A DNA stretch of 64,000 bases from JAEZPW01 sp035629075 (GTDB lineage Bacteria; Acidobacteriota; Terriglobia; Terriglobales; Acidobacteriaceae). The translations under genes were made by a program, and so were the position numbers. Positions 1-8,217 of this stretch are shown piece by piece (the first letter of the stretch is position 1; the number at the start of each line of letters is the position of its first letter). The notes beneath the pieces are model-generated. The model was not told the DNA's origin. It did no database searches and was given only the letters and a program-made list of their open reading frames with translations. The stretch is taken from the NCBI GenBank assembly GCA_035629075.1, contig DASPIK010000068.1, positions 33,072-97,071 on the forward strand, read 5' to 3'.

Positions 1-359
1 GCGCCGAGACCAGTGGCACCCATAACGATGAGCAGCACGCCCGCCATCATGGTGCACATAAAGAGACCGTCAATGCCGTGCCTGGCGATGATGCCAGCGA
101 CGACTACGACGAACGCTCCGGTGGGGCCGCCGATCTGCACTTTTGAGCCGCCCAGCAACGAAATCAGAAGTCCGGTAACGACGGCGCAGTAAATCCCAGA
201 TTGCGGCGACATGCCAGAGGCGATGGCGAAGGCCATGGCGAGCGGAAGGGCAACGAGACCGACGGTCACCCCGGCAGTGAAATCGGCCAACAGATCTTTA
301 CGTGTATACGTGCGGAGGGACTGAAGAGACTTCGGTAGCCAGTTTTCTACGTTCAACAT
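1..359 (-). CDS. SulP family inorganic anion transporter, N-terminal part (runs off the window)
   Basis: The reverse strand opens with an ATG at 359, preceded by an AGGAAGA Shine-Dalgarno. About 119 codons are read before the window edge, so only the N-terminus is present. The translation has a short cytoplasmic leader containing RKDLLADFTAGVTVGLVALP, then PLAMAFAIASGM and a Gly-rich helix pair (LLGGSKVQIGGPTGAFVVVV). These are hallmark first segments of SulP/SLC26 permeases, where QIGGPTGAF is among the most conserved stretches. The family moves sulfate, bicarbonate or other anions across the inner membrane. The substrate cannot be told from this part, nor can the presence of a C-terminal STAS domain. 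The gene is transcribed away from rnpB. Confidence 0.9.
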   Translation of the reverse strand, partial: MLNVENWLPKSLQSLRTYTRKDLLADFTAGVTVGLVALPLAMAFAIASGMSPQSGIYCAVVTGLLISLLGGSKVQIGGPTGAFVVVVAGIIARHGIDGLFMCTMMAGVLLIVMGATGLG

Positions 360-704
360 TCTTCCTGTGTATCTCTCTAAGGCCGCTGATTCGACTCACG
401 CGCGGAGGCCGTAGACACGGCTATTTGGCAGCGGCATCTGCTGGTGGTAAATGAAGTTTTTGACTGGAAACAAGAGACCCTGTCCGGAACAGGGGATACG
501 AGCGCCGCCCTCCCACCGAGGGCCACTTTTTCGAAATCCAGTGTCTCTGAAAATGTACGCCTGTTGAAACGCGTGGGCAATGGCGAGTGGGTGACGTTGG
601 TGCGAGTGCGGTAGTACACCCCTTGCGGCGTAATCCGGTAATCGGGAAGGTATGCACGAATCCGCTGCAGGTCCGCAGGAGCTAAATGCAGCGGAACAAT
701 CCCT
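360..704. other. Intergenic region between the SulP gene and rnpB
   Basis: About 345 bases between two divergent units. Both promoters must lie here, but only the rnpB -10 box could be picked out. Open frames on the minus strand (for example 421-657) show no recognisable protein features and no ribosome binding site, and were not called as genes. Confidence 0.5.
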
Positions 705-710
705 TATAAT
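705..710 (+). promoter_or_regulatory. -10 box of the rnpB promoter
   Basis: A perfect TATAAT lies 10 bases upstream of the first base of the RNase P RNA P1 helix at 721. That is about where a sigma-70 promoter would start transcription. No good -35 box is visible at 17 +/- 1 bases upstream, so recognition may rest on the -10 element. Confidence 0.6.
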
Positions 711-720
711 ACGAATGATT

Positions 721-1157
721 GGCAGTCGGACCGGACGGTCGCCGCTGCGGTCGCGAACGCTGGCGTAAGCCAGGCTGCGTGATCGTCGGGGAGGAAAGTC
801 CGAACTCCGCAGAGCAGTGTGCCGGGTAACGCCCGGGGGGCTTGCCTCAAGGCAAGTCAACGGAAAGTGCCACAGAAAACATACCGCCGGACGTCGGGCG
901 CAAGCCCACGGACGGTAAGGGTGAAAAGGTGCGGTAAGAGCGCACCGCCCGTCCAGCAATGGGCGGGGCAGGGTAAACCCCACGCGGAGCAAGACCAAAT
1001 AGGGGCGGAACGCGGCTTCGGTCGCGTGCGCGCTGGCTCGGTACGTCACAACGCCCGGGTAGGTCGCTTGAGCCGCACAGTAATGTGCGGCCTAGAGGAA
1101 TGACCGTCACGCCTGCGCAAGCAGGCGTACAAAATTCGGCTTACAGGTCCGGCTGCC
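721..1157 (+). ncRNA. rnpB: RNase P catalytic RNA, bacterial type A
   Basis: This is the RNA subunit of RNase P, which removes 5' leaders from pre-tRNAs. Conserved blocks appear in order: GAGGAAAGTCCGAACTCC near the 5' end, ACAGAAA, a GGGTGAAAAGGTG segment, AGCAAGACCAAATAGGGG, and AGAGGAATGACCGTCACG with ACAAAATTCGGCTTACAGG at the 3' end. The ends were placed from helix P1: bases 721-732 pair with 1146-1157 with a single G-U. The length of about 437 nt is normal to slightly long for type A. Short open frames across it are not real. Confidence 0.97.
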
Positions 1158-1279
1158 AATAGCTTTCATCGCGTTTTGTTTTGAGAGGGCTAGTCCAACA
1201 GGGTGAAGGAAGGGGCGCCCTCTGGTCTGTCCGGATCCCGGGTCATCCCGGCCCGGCGGCAGTGCTCAAAATTCGCTTC

Positions 1280-1295
1280 TGTGACCATGGTCACG
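1280..1295. promoter_or_regulatory. CRP/FNR-like operator upstream of the copper-efflux operon
   Basis: The sequence TGTGACCATGGTCACG has the TGTGA-N6-TCAC(A) architecture of a CRP-type site and differs from the full palindrome only at its last base. It lies about 23 bases upstream of a possible -10 element (TATAAA, 1318-1323) and 35 bases upstream of the first start codon. The match is seen directly. Which Crp/Fnr-family protein binds it is unknown. Confidence 0.45.
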
Positions 1296-1329
1296 GCAGG
1301 AACTAACTAAATAACTGTATAAAAGACCT

Positions 1330-1719
1330 GTGCAACTCCGGCATAAACACGTCTCGATCGGCATGCTGGCGATTCTCGTCTTGCTGCCGCTCTTGTCGTT
1401 ATCGGCGGTTTGCCCGCCCGAGTCTGCCGACAAAAAAATGAACTGCCCGCCCGGTTGTCCGATGATGGTCACGAATGCCGGCGAACTTCGGGTGACTCAA
1501 ATAAGGGCGGATCACTCCGGGGCGTGCTGCACGATTGAAAGTTCTAAGCCGGTTCCGGAAAAAGCGGCAACGGTAGTTGTGCCGGTTGTCTCAATCGAAC
1601 GGGCCACCACCTCGGTTGTAGCAGTGGCGACAAGTCACGGCCACCCACGGCCAGTGACCGACAGTTCTCCACCGCCATTCGCCAACTCTCAAGCACAGCT
1701 CTGTACGTTCCTGATCTGA
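1330..1719 (+). CDS. Small exported Cys/Met-containing protein at the head of the copper-efflux operon
   Basis: A protein of 129 residues from a GTG, or 118 from the ATG at 1363. An N-terminal hydrophobic segment (MLAILVLLPLLSLSAVC) looks like a signal peptide, possibly of lipoprotein type. It is followed by a short metal-ligand-like stretch (NCPPGCPMM) and a further CC pair near residue 60. The C-terminal half is low in complexity, with a HGHPR stretch. No family was recognised. Its place directly before the outer-membrane, adaptor and pump genes, with Cys, Met and His ligands, suggests a periplasmic metal-binding accessory. That is inference from context. No convincing Shine-Dalgarno precedes either start. 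Confidence 0.6.
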   Translation: MQLRHKHVSIGMLAILVLLPLLSLSAVCPPESADKKMNCPPGCPMMVTNAGELRVTQIRADHSGACCTIESSKPVPEKAATVVVPVVSIERATTSVVAVATSHGHPRPVTDSSPPPFANSQAQLCTFLI

Positions 1720-1799
1720 TCGCTCTTCTCGTGCTCTGACGTGCACAGGCTTCTTGTGCCTGTGCGTCGACGTCCACCCGCAACGAGAAGAGAAAGGTC

Positions 1800-3116
1800 A
1801 TGTTCCGAAAATCTATGTTGTTGTTGCTGCTCGCCGCGGCTACAGCCATGGCGCAGCAATCGCAGCCTACTGTGTCAGCGCCCTCGGCGTCCCAGGCGAC
1901 ACAGGTCCCTGCCAGCGCGCAGGTCCTGACGCTTGAAGACGTCATCCGCGAGGTCCAGGCGCAGAACCCAGCGATCACGAGTGCGCAGAGAACTGTCGAA
2001 GCGCAGCGCCGCCGCGTAGTGCAGAGCGGTGCGTTGCCAGACCCAAGTGTTTCAGTCTCCTATATGGGTTCGGCCACGCCATTCAAGACGATGGCTGACG
2101 ATCCTTCCAGCTACCGTGGCGTGAGCGCCATGCAGATGATTCCGCTCGGCGGCAAGCGCGGCTTGCAGCGCGAAATGGCTTCGAAAGAGGTCAGTGCGAG
2201 TGAGGCCGATAGACTCGCCGTGAGCCGCCGTCTTACCGCGGACGCCAAAGCGGCCTTTTACGACTACTTTTATTACGACAAAGCCCTGCAAATCACGAAC
2301 CGCAACAAAGCCCGCCTGGAGCAGATCGCCGACATTTCAGAGGCGCGCTACAAAGTCGGCAAGACGATGCAATCCGACGTGCTGCGCATGCACGTGGAAG
2401 TCACGATGCTGGTGCAGCGGGCGATCACGCTCGAACAGCAGCGCGAAACAGCAGCCGCAAGGCTAAACACGTTGATGGGCCGCGCCCCCGACGCTCCGCT
2501 GCCCCCTGCAGCCGAATTTCGGAAAGAGCCGCTGCCCTCAATGGCCGCGCTCACCACGGTTGCGGAGGCGAACGATCCGATGCTCCAGAAAGAACAGAGC
2601 ATGATCGAGCGCAACAAGGTGGCTGTGGCCATGGCGCGGAAAGAGTACATTCCCGATCTTTCCGTCGGCTACATGTATCAGCAGCGAACCATGATGCCTG
2701 ATATGTATGGCATGCAGTTCCAGGTCAACATACCCGTCTTCTACAAGTCGAAACAGCGCGAGGCCGTCGAGGCCGCGAAGCTGGATCTGCTTTCGTCGGA
2801 AAAGAGCCGAGAGTCGCGGAAGCTCGAACTGCAATACGAGCTGAAACAAATGCACGCTATGGCCGCGAACGCCGACAAGATGCTCGATCTGTACGACAAG
2901 GCAATCATCCCGCAGGCGCAGTTGGCGCTCGCATCGGCACAGTCTTCGTACAGTGTAGGCACCTCCGACTTCCTCACGGTGCTCGCCAACTTTTCGACGA
3001 TTCACGGATACCAGATCGACTACTACCGGCAGCTCGCTGATTACGAAACAGCCCTCGCGCGTATCGAGGCAATCACCGGAGACCTCAACCAGGTCAGCAT
3101 GGAGGCAAGGCAATGA
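1800..3116 (+). CDS. cusC: TolC/CusC-family outer-membrane efflux protein
   Basis: A 438-residue protein starting with a signal peptide (MFRKSMLLLLLAAATAMAQQ). It has two repeated long helical regions typical of outer-membrane efflux proteins. The first repeat holds LEDVIREVQAQNPAITSAQR and a KAAFYDYFYYDKAL helix. The second holds YMYQQRTMMPDMYGMQFQVN, a Met-rich strand region, then coiled helices ending near LADYETALARIEAITG. It forms the channel through the outer membrane for the pump encoded downstream. The GA-rich GAGAAGAGAAAGG upstream serves as ribosome binding site. The stop overlaps the next start (ATGA at 3113-3116), so translation is coupled. The symbol is by analogy with E. coli CusC. 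Confidence 0.9.
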   Translation: MFRKSMLLLLLAAATAMAQQSQPTVSAPSASQATQVPASAQVLTLEDVIREVQAQNPAITSAQRTVEAQRRRVVQSGALPDPSVSVSYMGSATPFKTMADDPSSYRGVSAMQMIPLGGKRGLQREMASKEVSASEADRLAVSRRLTADAKAAFYDYFYYDKALQITNRNKARLEQIADISEARYKVGKTMQSDVLRMHVEVTMLVQRAITLEQQRETAAARLNTLMGRAPDAPLPPAAEFRKEPLPSMAALTTVAEANDPMLQKEQSMIERNKVAVAMARKEYIPDLSVGYMYQQRTMMPDMYGMQFQVNIPVFYKSKQREAVEAAKLDLLSSEKSRESRKLELQYELKQMHAMAANADKMLDLYDKAIIPQAQLALASAQSSYSVGTSDFLTVLANFSTIHGYQIDYYRQLADYETALARIEAITGDLNQVSMEARQ

Positions 3117-4444
3117 AGGGACACACACAAACTATCCTCCGCGCGGCTGCGGTGATCACAGTTGTGGCCGCAGCGGCCCTGCTGCTCTTCGGACGCGGAC
3201 TACTGAAGTCCGGCGCGCAGCCTGCCCATGAAGATCACTCGGCGCACGCTGCTTCAGGCGAACCGAGCGGCCGCAAGGTCCTCTACTGGTATGACCCGAT
3301 GCACCCGAACTACAAGTCGGAGAAGGCGGGAATCGCGCCCGATTGCGGCATGGACCTGGTCCCAATGTATGAGGGACAGGGCGGCGTGGAAAACGGCATG
3401 ATCAAAGTCACGCCTGAGCGTCAACGCATACTCGGGATCCGCACGGCGCAAGTGGAGGAGAAAGTCATCTCGCGCACTTTGCGCACCTCAGGCCAGGTTG
3501 TGCCAGACGAAACGCGTACGGCGCACGTCCACGTGAAGACGCCTGGGTGGATCGAAAACGTCTACGTGGATTTCGTCGGACAGATGGTGAAAAAGGGCCA
3601 GCCGCTGTTCACTATCTACAGCCCCGATCTGGTCGCAACGCAGGAAGAGTACCTGATAGCGAAACGCGGGCAGCAGGAGCTTGGTAGCTCGTCTTATAGA
3701 GATGTGGCGCACAACTCTCAGGCGCTGCTGGAATCCGCGCGCGAACGTTTGCGCCTGTGGGACCTGAGTGAAGCGCAGATTCGACAACTCGACGAAACGG
3801 GCAAGGTGAATCGCACGATTACGGTCTACTCACCTGTGACCGGGTATGTTACGGATCGAAAGGCATTCCCGCACATTTCGGTGACGGGGGATTCCGACAT
3901 CTACACGCTGACCGATCTCTCTCGAGTGTGGGTTACGGCAGACGTCTATGAGTCAGAACTGCCTTACGTGAAAGTGGGCCAGCCAGCGACGATCAAGCTG
4001 AGCTATGTTCCCGGAAAGACATTCAAGGGGCGTGTCACCTACAACTACCCGATGCTCGACCCCCAGACGCACACGGCCAAGGTGCGCATCGACGTGCCGA
4101 ACAACGGCCTGGTGCTCAAGCCCAATATGTTTGCCGACGTGGAACTCCAGATCACGTACGGCAAGCACATGGTCGTACCCGAAGGCGCTGTGCTGAACAG
4201 CGGCACCATGCAGACCGTCTTTGTCGTTCACGAGGACGGCAAGTTTGAGCCGCGTGAGGTCACCGTTGGTCCGACCGTGGATGGGCAGACGATCATCGAG
4301 TTCGGCCTTGAGAAGGGGGAAACGGTCGTTAGTAGCGGCAACTTCCTGCTCGACTCCGAAAGCCGAATGAAGTTCGCCTCGGGCGGCAGTGGCAACGAAC
4401 AAAGTGCGCCGGCGTCGCAACCGGCCACGGGACATCAGCACTGA
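3113..4444 (+). CDS. cusB: Heavy-metal efflux RND periplasmic adaptor (CusB-like) with N-terminal metal-binding domain
   Basis: A 443-residue membrane-fusion protein. An N-terminal membrane anchor (about residues 8-28) is followed by a His-rich linker (HEDHSAHAA). Next is a heavy-metal-binding domain at about residues 56-86, with the DPMHP and DCGMDLVPMYE signatures. The usual Cys of the Y-x-CPMHP motif is Asp here (YWYDPMHP). The lipoyl/barrel-sandwich and beta-barrel parts follow (VTADVYESELPYVKVGQPA, then a NNGLVLKPNMFADVEL block typical of CusB). The tail is His-containing (GHQH). It bridges the pump to the outer-membrane channel and hands metal to the pump. It overlaps the preceding gene by 4 bases and lies 11 bases before the pump gene. 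Confidence 0.93.
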   Translation: MKGHTQTILRAAAVITVVAAAALLLFGRGLLKSGAQPAHEDHSAHAASGEPSGRKVLYWYDPMHPNYKSEKAGIAPDCGMDLVPMYEGQGGVENGMIKVTPERQRILGIRTAQVEEKVISRTLRTSGQVVPDETRTAHVHVKTPGWIENVYVDFVGQMVKKGQPLFTIYSPDLVATQEEYLIAKRGQQELGSSSYRDVAHNSQALLESARERLRLWDLSEAQIRQLDETGKVNRTITVYSPVTGYVTDRKAFPHISVTGDSDIYTLTDLSRVWVTADVYESELPYVKVGQPATIKLSYVPGKTFKGRVTYNYPMLDPQTHTAKVRIDVPNNGLVLKPNMFADVELQITYGKHMVVPEGAVLNSGTMQTVFVVHEDGKFEPREVTVGPTVDGQTIIEFGLEKGETVVSSGNFLLDSESRMKFASGGSGNEQSAPASQPATGHQH

Positions 4445-4455
4445 GGAGCGCTGTC

Positions 4456-7400
4456 ATGATCAACAGAATCATTGAATTCAGCGCCAATCACAAATACATG
4501 GTGCTGATGCTAGTCGCGGTGGCGACCGTATTCGGTTGGCACTCGATGCAGAACACGAAGCTGGATGCGATCCCCGACTTGAGCGATACACAGGTGATCG
4601 TGTATGCGAAGTGGGATCGCAGTCCCGACATCATCGAAGATCAGGTCACATATCCGATCACGTCGGCGCTGCTCGGCATGCCGAAGGTGAAGGACATCCG
4701 GGGGTTCTCGGATTTCGGATTCTCGTATATCTACATCGTCTTTGAGGAAGGCACGGACATCTACTGGGCGCGCTCGCGCACGCTCGAATACCTGAACTCC
4801 GTGACGCCGCGGCTTCCAAAAGGGGTGAACGTAGAACTCGCGAAGGACGCAACGGCCGTGGGCTGGGTTTACCAGTACGCGCTGGTCGACGAGTCCGGCC
4901 AGTACAGCCTGGAGCAGATGCGGAGTTACCAGGACTGGTATCTGCGTTACGCGTTGCAGGCCGTGCCGGGCGTGGCGGAAGTCGTGCCGGTCGGCGGCTT
5001 TGTGCGCGAGTACCAGGTCAACATCGATCCGAACCGCCTGCTCGCCTACAAGATCCCCATCAACATGGTGGCCGAGGCGATTCAGAAGTCGAACAACGAA
5101 GTCGGCGCGCGCCTGGTCGAGTTCTCGGGCCGAGAATACATGGTGCGCGGCAAGGGATATATCAAGTCGCTGGACGACATCCGCAACGTGGTGGTGATGA
5201 CGAACCCGCAGTCGGGTACCCCCGTGCGCGTGAAGGACGTTGCGAATGTGACGTTCGGTCCTGAAATGCGGCGCGGTGTTGCCGACCTCGATGGACAGGG
5301 CGAAGTGGTCGGCGGCGTGGTCATTATGCGCTTCGGTGAGAACGCACAGAAAGTGATCGAGCGGGTCAAGGCGAAGATCACCGAGGTTCAGCCGAGTCTG
5401 CCGAAGGGACTAAAACTTGTTCCGACCTACGACCGCTCGGACCTGATCGACCGATCTATCGACAACCTGAAGCACACGCTGATTGAAGAACTGATCATCG
5501 TCAGCTTGGTGATCCTGATTTTCCTGTGGCACTTCCCGAGTGCCGCAATCCCGATCATTACCATCCCGATCACGGTCGTGCTTGCGTTTATCCCGATGCA
5601 GATGTCGGGCATGACGGCGAACATCATGTCGCTGGGCGGTATCGCTGTTGCGATCGGCGCGATGGTAGACGCAGCGGTCGTCGTTGTCGAGCAGACGCAC
5701 AAGAAGCTAGAGCACTGGGAAGCCGAAGGCCGCAAAGGGGATTACAAAGAGGTGATCATCTCGGCCGTGAAGGAAGTGGGAGGGCCGAGCTTCTTTGCCT
5801 TGCTTGTCATCGCCGTGTCGTTCCTTCCGGTGTTTGCACTTGAAGCTCAGGAAGGTCGCCTCTTCAAGCCGCTGGCGTTCACGAAAAACTTTGCCATGGC
5901 CATTGCGGCTGTGCTGGCCATCACGCTCGACCCGGCCATGAGACTCCTGTTCACACACGTAAAGGAGTACAACTTCCGGCCGCGCTTGCTGTCGCGCATC
6001 ACGAATTCGCTGCTCGTGGGCAAGATTCACAGCGAAGAAAAGCACCCCATCAGCCGTCCGTTGATGAAACTGTACCAACCGGTTGTGGAGTGGGTGCTCG
6101 AGTACCGCTGGTTCACGATTGCGGCCGCAGTGCTGCTGATGGTCGCCACAATCCCGGTATACCAAAAACTCGGCTCCGAGTTCATGCCTCCTCTTGACGA
6201 AGGCACGCTGCTCTACATGCCGACCACGCTGCCAGGCGTTTCGGTCAGCGAAGCGACGCGGATTCTACAGGAACAGGACAAAGTGCTGAAGAGCTTCCCG
6301 GAAGTGGAACGGGTCTTCGGCAAGGCGGGGCGCGCGGAGAGTGCAACCGATCCGGCGCCGTATTCGATGATGGAAACGACGATTGTGCTGAAGCCGCACG
6401 ACCAGTGGCTGAAGCGCAAGCGCTGGTACTCCGACCACGCCCCCGAGTGGGCGCAGGGGATCTTTCGCCGCTTCTGGCCGGACCACAAAACAACGGAAGA
6501 ATTGGTTTACGGCCCCGGCGGCCTGAACGAAGCACTCACCTTTCCTGGTGTGGCGAATGCCTGGACGATGCCGATCAAGGCGCGAATCGATATGCTCACG
6601 ACAGGCATTCGTACACCCGTCGGGATCAAAGTTCTCGGCTCGGACCTGGGCGAGATCGAGCGCATCGGGCGCGACATCGAGCAGGCACTGAAAGATGTGC
6701 CGGGCACAACGACGGCATTTGCCGAACGCACAACCGGCGGGTACTTTCTCGACTTCGACCTGAAACGCGACCAACTGGCGCGGTACGGACTGTCGGTCGA
6801 TGACGCGCAGATGGTGCTGATGTCGGCTGTCGGGGGCGACCCGATCACGACCACGATCGAAGGACGCGAACGTTATCCCGTCAACGTCCGCTATCTCCGG
6901 GATTTTCGCAGCGACATCCAGACGCTGGAGCGCGTGCTCGTCACCACGCCTTCGGGCGCGCAGATTCCGCTGGGCCAGATCGCGACAATCGCGATGAGGA
7001 CCGGGCCGGGCATGATCCGCGACGAGAACGGACGGCTCAGCGGCTACGTTTACGTTGACGTATCCGGACGCGATGTTGGCAGCTATGTGGACGAGGCGCG
7101 CCGTGTGGTTGCGAGCAAGGTCAGCGTTCCGACCGGATATCAGCTTGTGTGGAGCGGACAGTTCGAGTCCATGCAACGGGTGAAAGAGCGGCTCAAGCTG
7201 GTATTGCCTATAACGCTGTTCATCGTCTTTCTGCTGCTCTATGCGAACACCGGATCGACCGTGAAGACCAGCATCATCCTGCTGGCGGTGCCATTCTCGG
7301 CTATCGGCGCAGTCTGGCTGATGTACTGGCTTGGATACAACATGAGTGTGGCGGTCTGGGTGGGATTGATCGCGCTGCTGGGTGTTGACGCCGAGACCGC

Positions 7401-7761
7401 GGTGTTCATGCTGCTGTATCTCGATCTCGCTTATAACGAGGCCCGTGACAAAGGCCGCCTGAACAGTTGGCACGACCTGCGCGAAGCCATCGTGCACGGC
7501 GCGGTGAAGCGGCTGCGGCCTAAAGTCATGACCGTGGCCTGCATGCTGTTTGGCCTGCTGCCGATCATGTGGTCCACCGGAGCGGGCGCGGACGTGATGA
7601 AACGCATCGCGGCTCCCATGATCGGAGGCATTTTGACCAGCTTCATCATGGAGTTGATCGTTTATCCCCCGATTTTCGCGATCTGGAAGTGGAACTGGGA
7701 AGTGAAACCGGCGCTCGCGCGCAAGGTGGATTCCCGCGAACTCGTACATGCTGATTACTGA
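4456..7761 (+). CDS. cusA: Heavy-metal efflux RND pump (CusA/CzcA family)
   Basis: At 1101 residues this is slightly longer than the roughly 1040-1050 usual for the family. It opens with MINRIIEFSANHKYMVLML and carries DAIPDLSDTQVIVYAKWDRS, the classical HME-RND first loop. TM4 holds GGIAVAIGAMVDAAVVVVE, the proton-relay region. EFMPPLDEGTLLYMPTTLPG and the ITLDPAMRLLF region are CusA/CzcA hallmarks. TM10 reads GLIALLGVDAETAVFMLLYL. About a dozen TM segments flank two large periplasmic loops. It exports Cu(I)/Ag(I) or another soft metal using proton motive force. Metal choice is not certain, but the Met-rich partners favour copper or silver. An antisense ORF across 6265-7770 is a shadow. Confidence 0.95.
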   Translation: MINRIIEFSANHKYMVLMLVAVATVFGWHSMQNTKLDAIPDLSDTQVIVYAKWDRSPDIIEDQVTYPITSALLGMPKVKDIRGFSDFGFSYIYIVFEEGTDIYWARSRTLEYLNSVTPRLPKGVNVELAKDATAVGWVYQYALVDESGQYSLEQMRSYQDWYLRYALQAVPGVAEVVPVGGFVREYQVNIDPNRLLAYKIPINMVAEAIQKSNNEVGARLVEFSGREYMVRGKGYIKSLDDIRNVVVMTNPQSGTPVRVKDVANVTFGPEMRRGVADLDGQGEVVGGVVIMRFGENAQKVIERVKAKITEVQPSLPKGLKLVPTYDRSDLIDRSIDNLKHTLIEELIIVSLVILIFLWHFPSAAIPIITIPITVVLAFIPMQMSGMTANIMSLGGIAVAIGAMVDAAVVVVEQTHKKLEHWEAEGRKGDYKEVIISAVKEVGGPSFFALLVIAVSFLPVFALEAQEGRLFKPLAFTKNFAMAIAAVLAITLDPAMRLLFTHVKEYNFRPRLLSRITNSLLVGKIHSEEKHPISRPLMKLYQPVVEWVLEYRWFTIAAAVLLMVATIPVYQKLGSEFMPPLDEGTLLYMPTTLPGVSVSEATRILQEQDKVLKSFPEVERVFGKAGRAESATDPAPYSMMETTIVLKPHDQWLKRKRWYSDHAPEWAQGIFRRFWPDHKTTEELVYGPGGLNEALTFPGVANAWTMPIKARIDMLTTGIRTPVGIKVLGSDLGEIERIGRDIEQALKDVPGTTTAFAERTTGGYFLDFDLKRDQLARYGLSVDDAQMVLMSAVGGDPITTTIEGRERYPVNVRYLRDFRSDIQTLERVLVTTPSGAQIPLGQIATIAMRTGPGMIRDENGRLSGYVYVDVSGRDVGSYVDEARRVVASKVSVPTGYQLVWSGQFESMQRVKERLKLVLPITLFIVFLLLYANTGSTVKTSIILLAVPFSAIGAVWLMYWLGYNMSVAVWVGLIALLGVDAETAVFMLLYLDLAYNEARDKGRLNSWHDLREAIVHGAVKRLRPKVMTVACMLFGLLPIMWSTGAGADVMKRIAAPMIGGILTSFIMELIVYPPIFAIWKWNWEVKPALARKVDSRELVHADY

Positions 7762-7784
7762 AGAATTCAATAGGAGCTAATCAA

Positions 7785-8105
7785 ATGAAGAAGACTTCAT
7801 CTTTCGTTCTCTCGCTTATGCTGGCCACGGGCATCTCGGCATTCGCTGCACAGACCACGGTTACCGGCGTTCTCACGGATGACATGTGCACGAAGAAGCA
7901 CATGATGCCCGGCAAGACGAACGCCGATTGTGTCCGCGAATGCCTGAAGCACGGCGCAAAGTTAGTGCTCGTTTCCAAAGGGAAGGTGCTCGAGTTACGC
8001 GGAAGCGAAGAGTCCTTGAAGGAATTGGCGGGTAAGCGAGTGACGCTGACAGGCGAAGCGAAAGGGCAGGTATTCGTCGTGACCGGCGCAGCCGTAGCAC
8101 AATGA
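7785..8105 (+). CDS. Small secreted protein at the end of the copper-efflux operon
   Basis: A 106-residue protein with a clear signal peptide (MKKTSSFVLSLMLATGISAFA) and an AGGAGC Shine-Dalgarno. The mature part is OB-fold-like beta sequence: TVTGVLTDDMCTKKHM, then a CVRECLKHGAKLVLVS segment, then LAGKRVTLTGEAKGQVFVV. Three Cys, a His and a Met pair lie in its first half (CTKKHMMPGK...CVREC), which could bind metal or form a disulfide. No named family was recognised. It sits 23 bases after the pump gene and before a shared terminator, so it is the last gene of the operon. A metal-related periplasmic role is inference. Confidence 0.75.
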   Translation: MKKTSSFVLSLMLATGISAFAAQTTVTGVLTDDMCTKKHMMPGKTNADCVRECLKHGAKLVLVSKGKVLELRGSEESLKELAGKRVTLTGEAKGQVFVVTGAAVAQ

Positions 8106-8121
8106 TCCTATGATAAGCAAA

Positions 8122-8148
8122 CAAGGGCCACTCTTGGAGTGGCCCTTG
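8122..8148. terminator. Hairpin between convergent genes (bidirectional terminator)
   Basis: A perfect 12-bp stem (CAAGGGCCACTC and its complement) closes a TTG loop. It sits 16 bases after the last copper-operon gene and downstream of the convergent M23 gene. The tail is only weakly T-rich, on the minus-strand side (TTTGCTTAT), so termination is probable rather than certain. Confidence 0.65.
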
Positions 8149-8217
8149 GAGGAGCAAAATGCATATACGCTATGTATCAAGTTCGGCGCGACCACGAGAT
8201 GCGGTCGAACGCGGTGT

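Noticed and set aside
421..657. Small minus-strand ORF upstream of rnpB
   Set aside because: No ribosome binding site, no motif and unusual composition.
819..1103. ORFs on both strands across 819-1110
   Set aside because: They lie in the RNase P RNA gene, whose conserved blocks and P1 pairing are unmistakable.
6265..7770. 501-codon minus-strand ORF opposite the cusA gene
   Set aside because: It lies fully antisense to a strongly conserved pump gene. Composition (His/Arg/Asp-rich) is typical of a GC-rich shadow frame.
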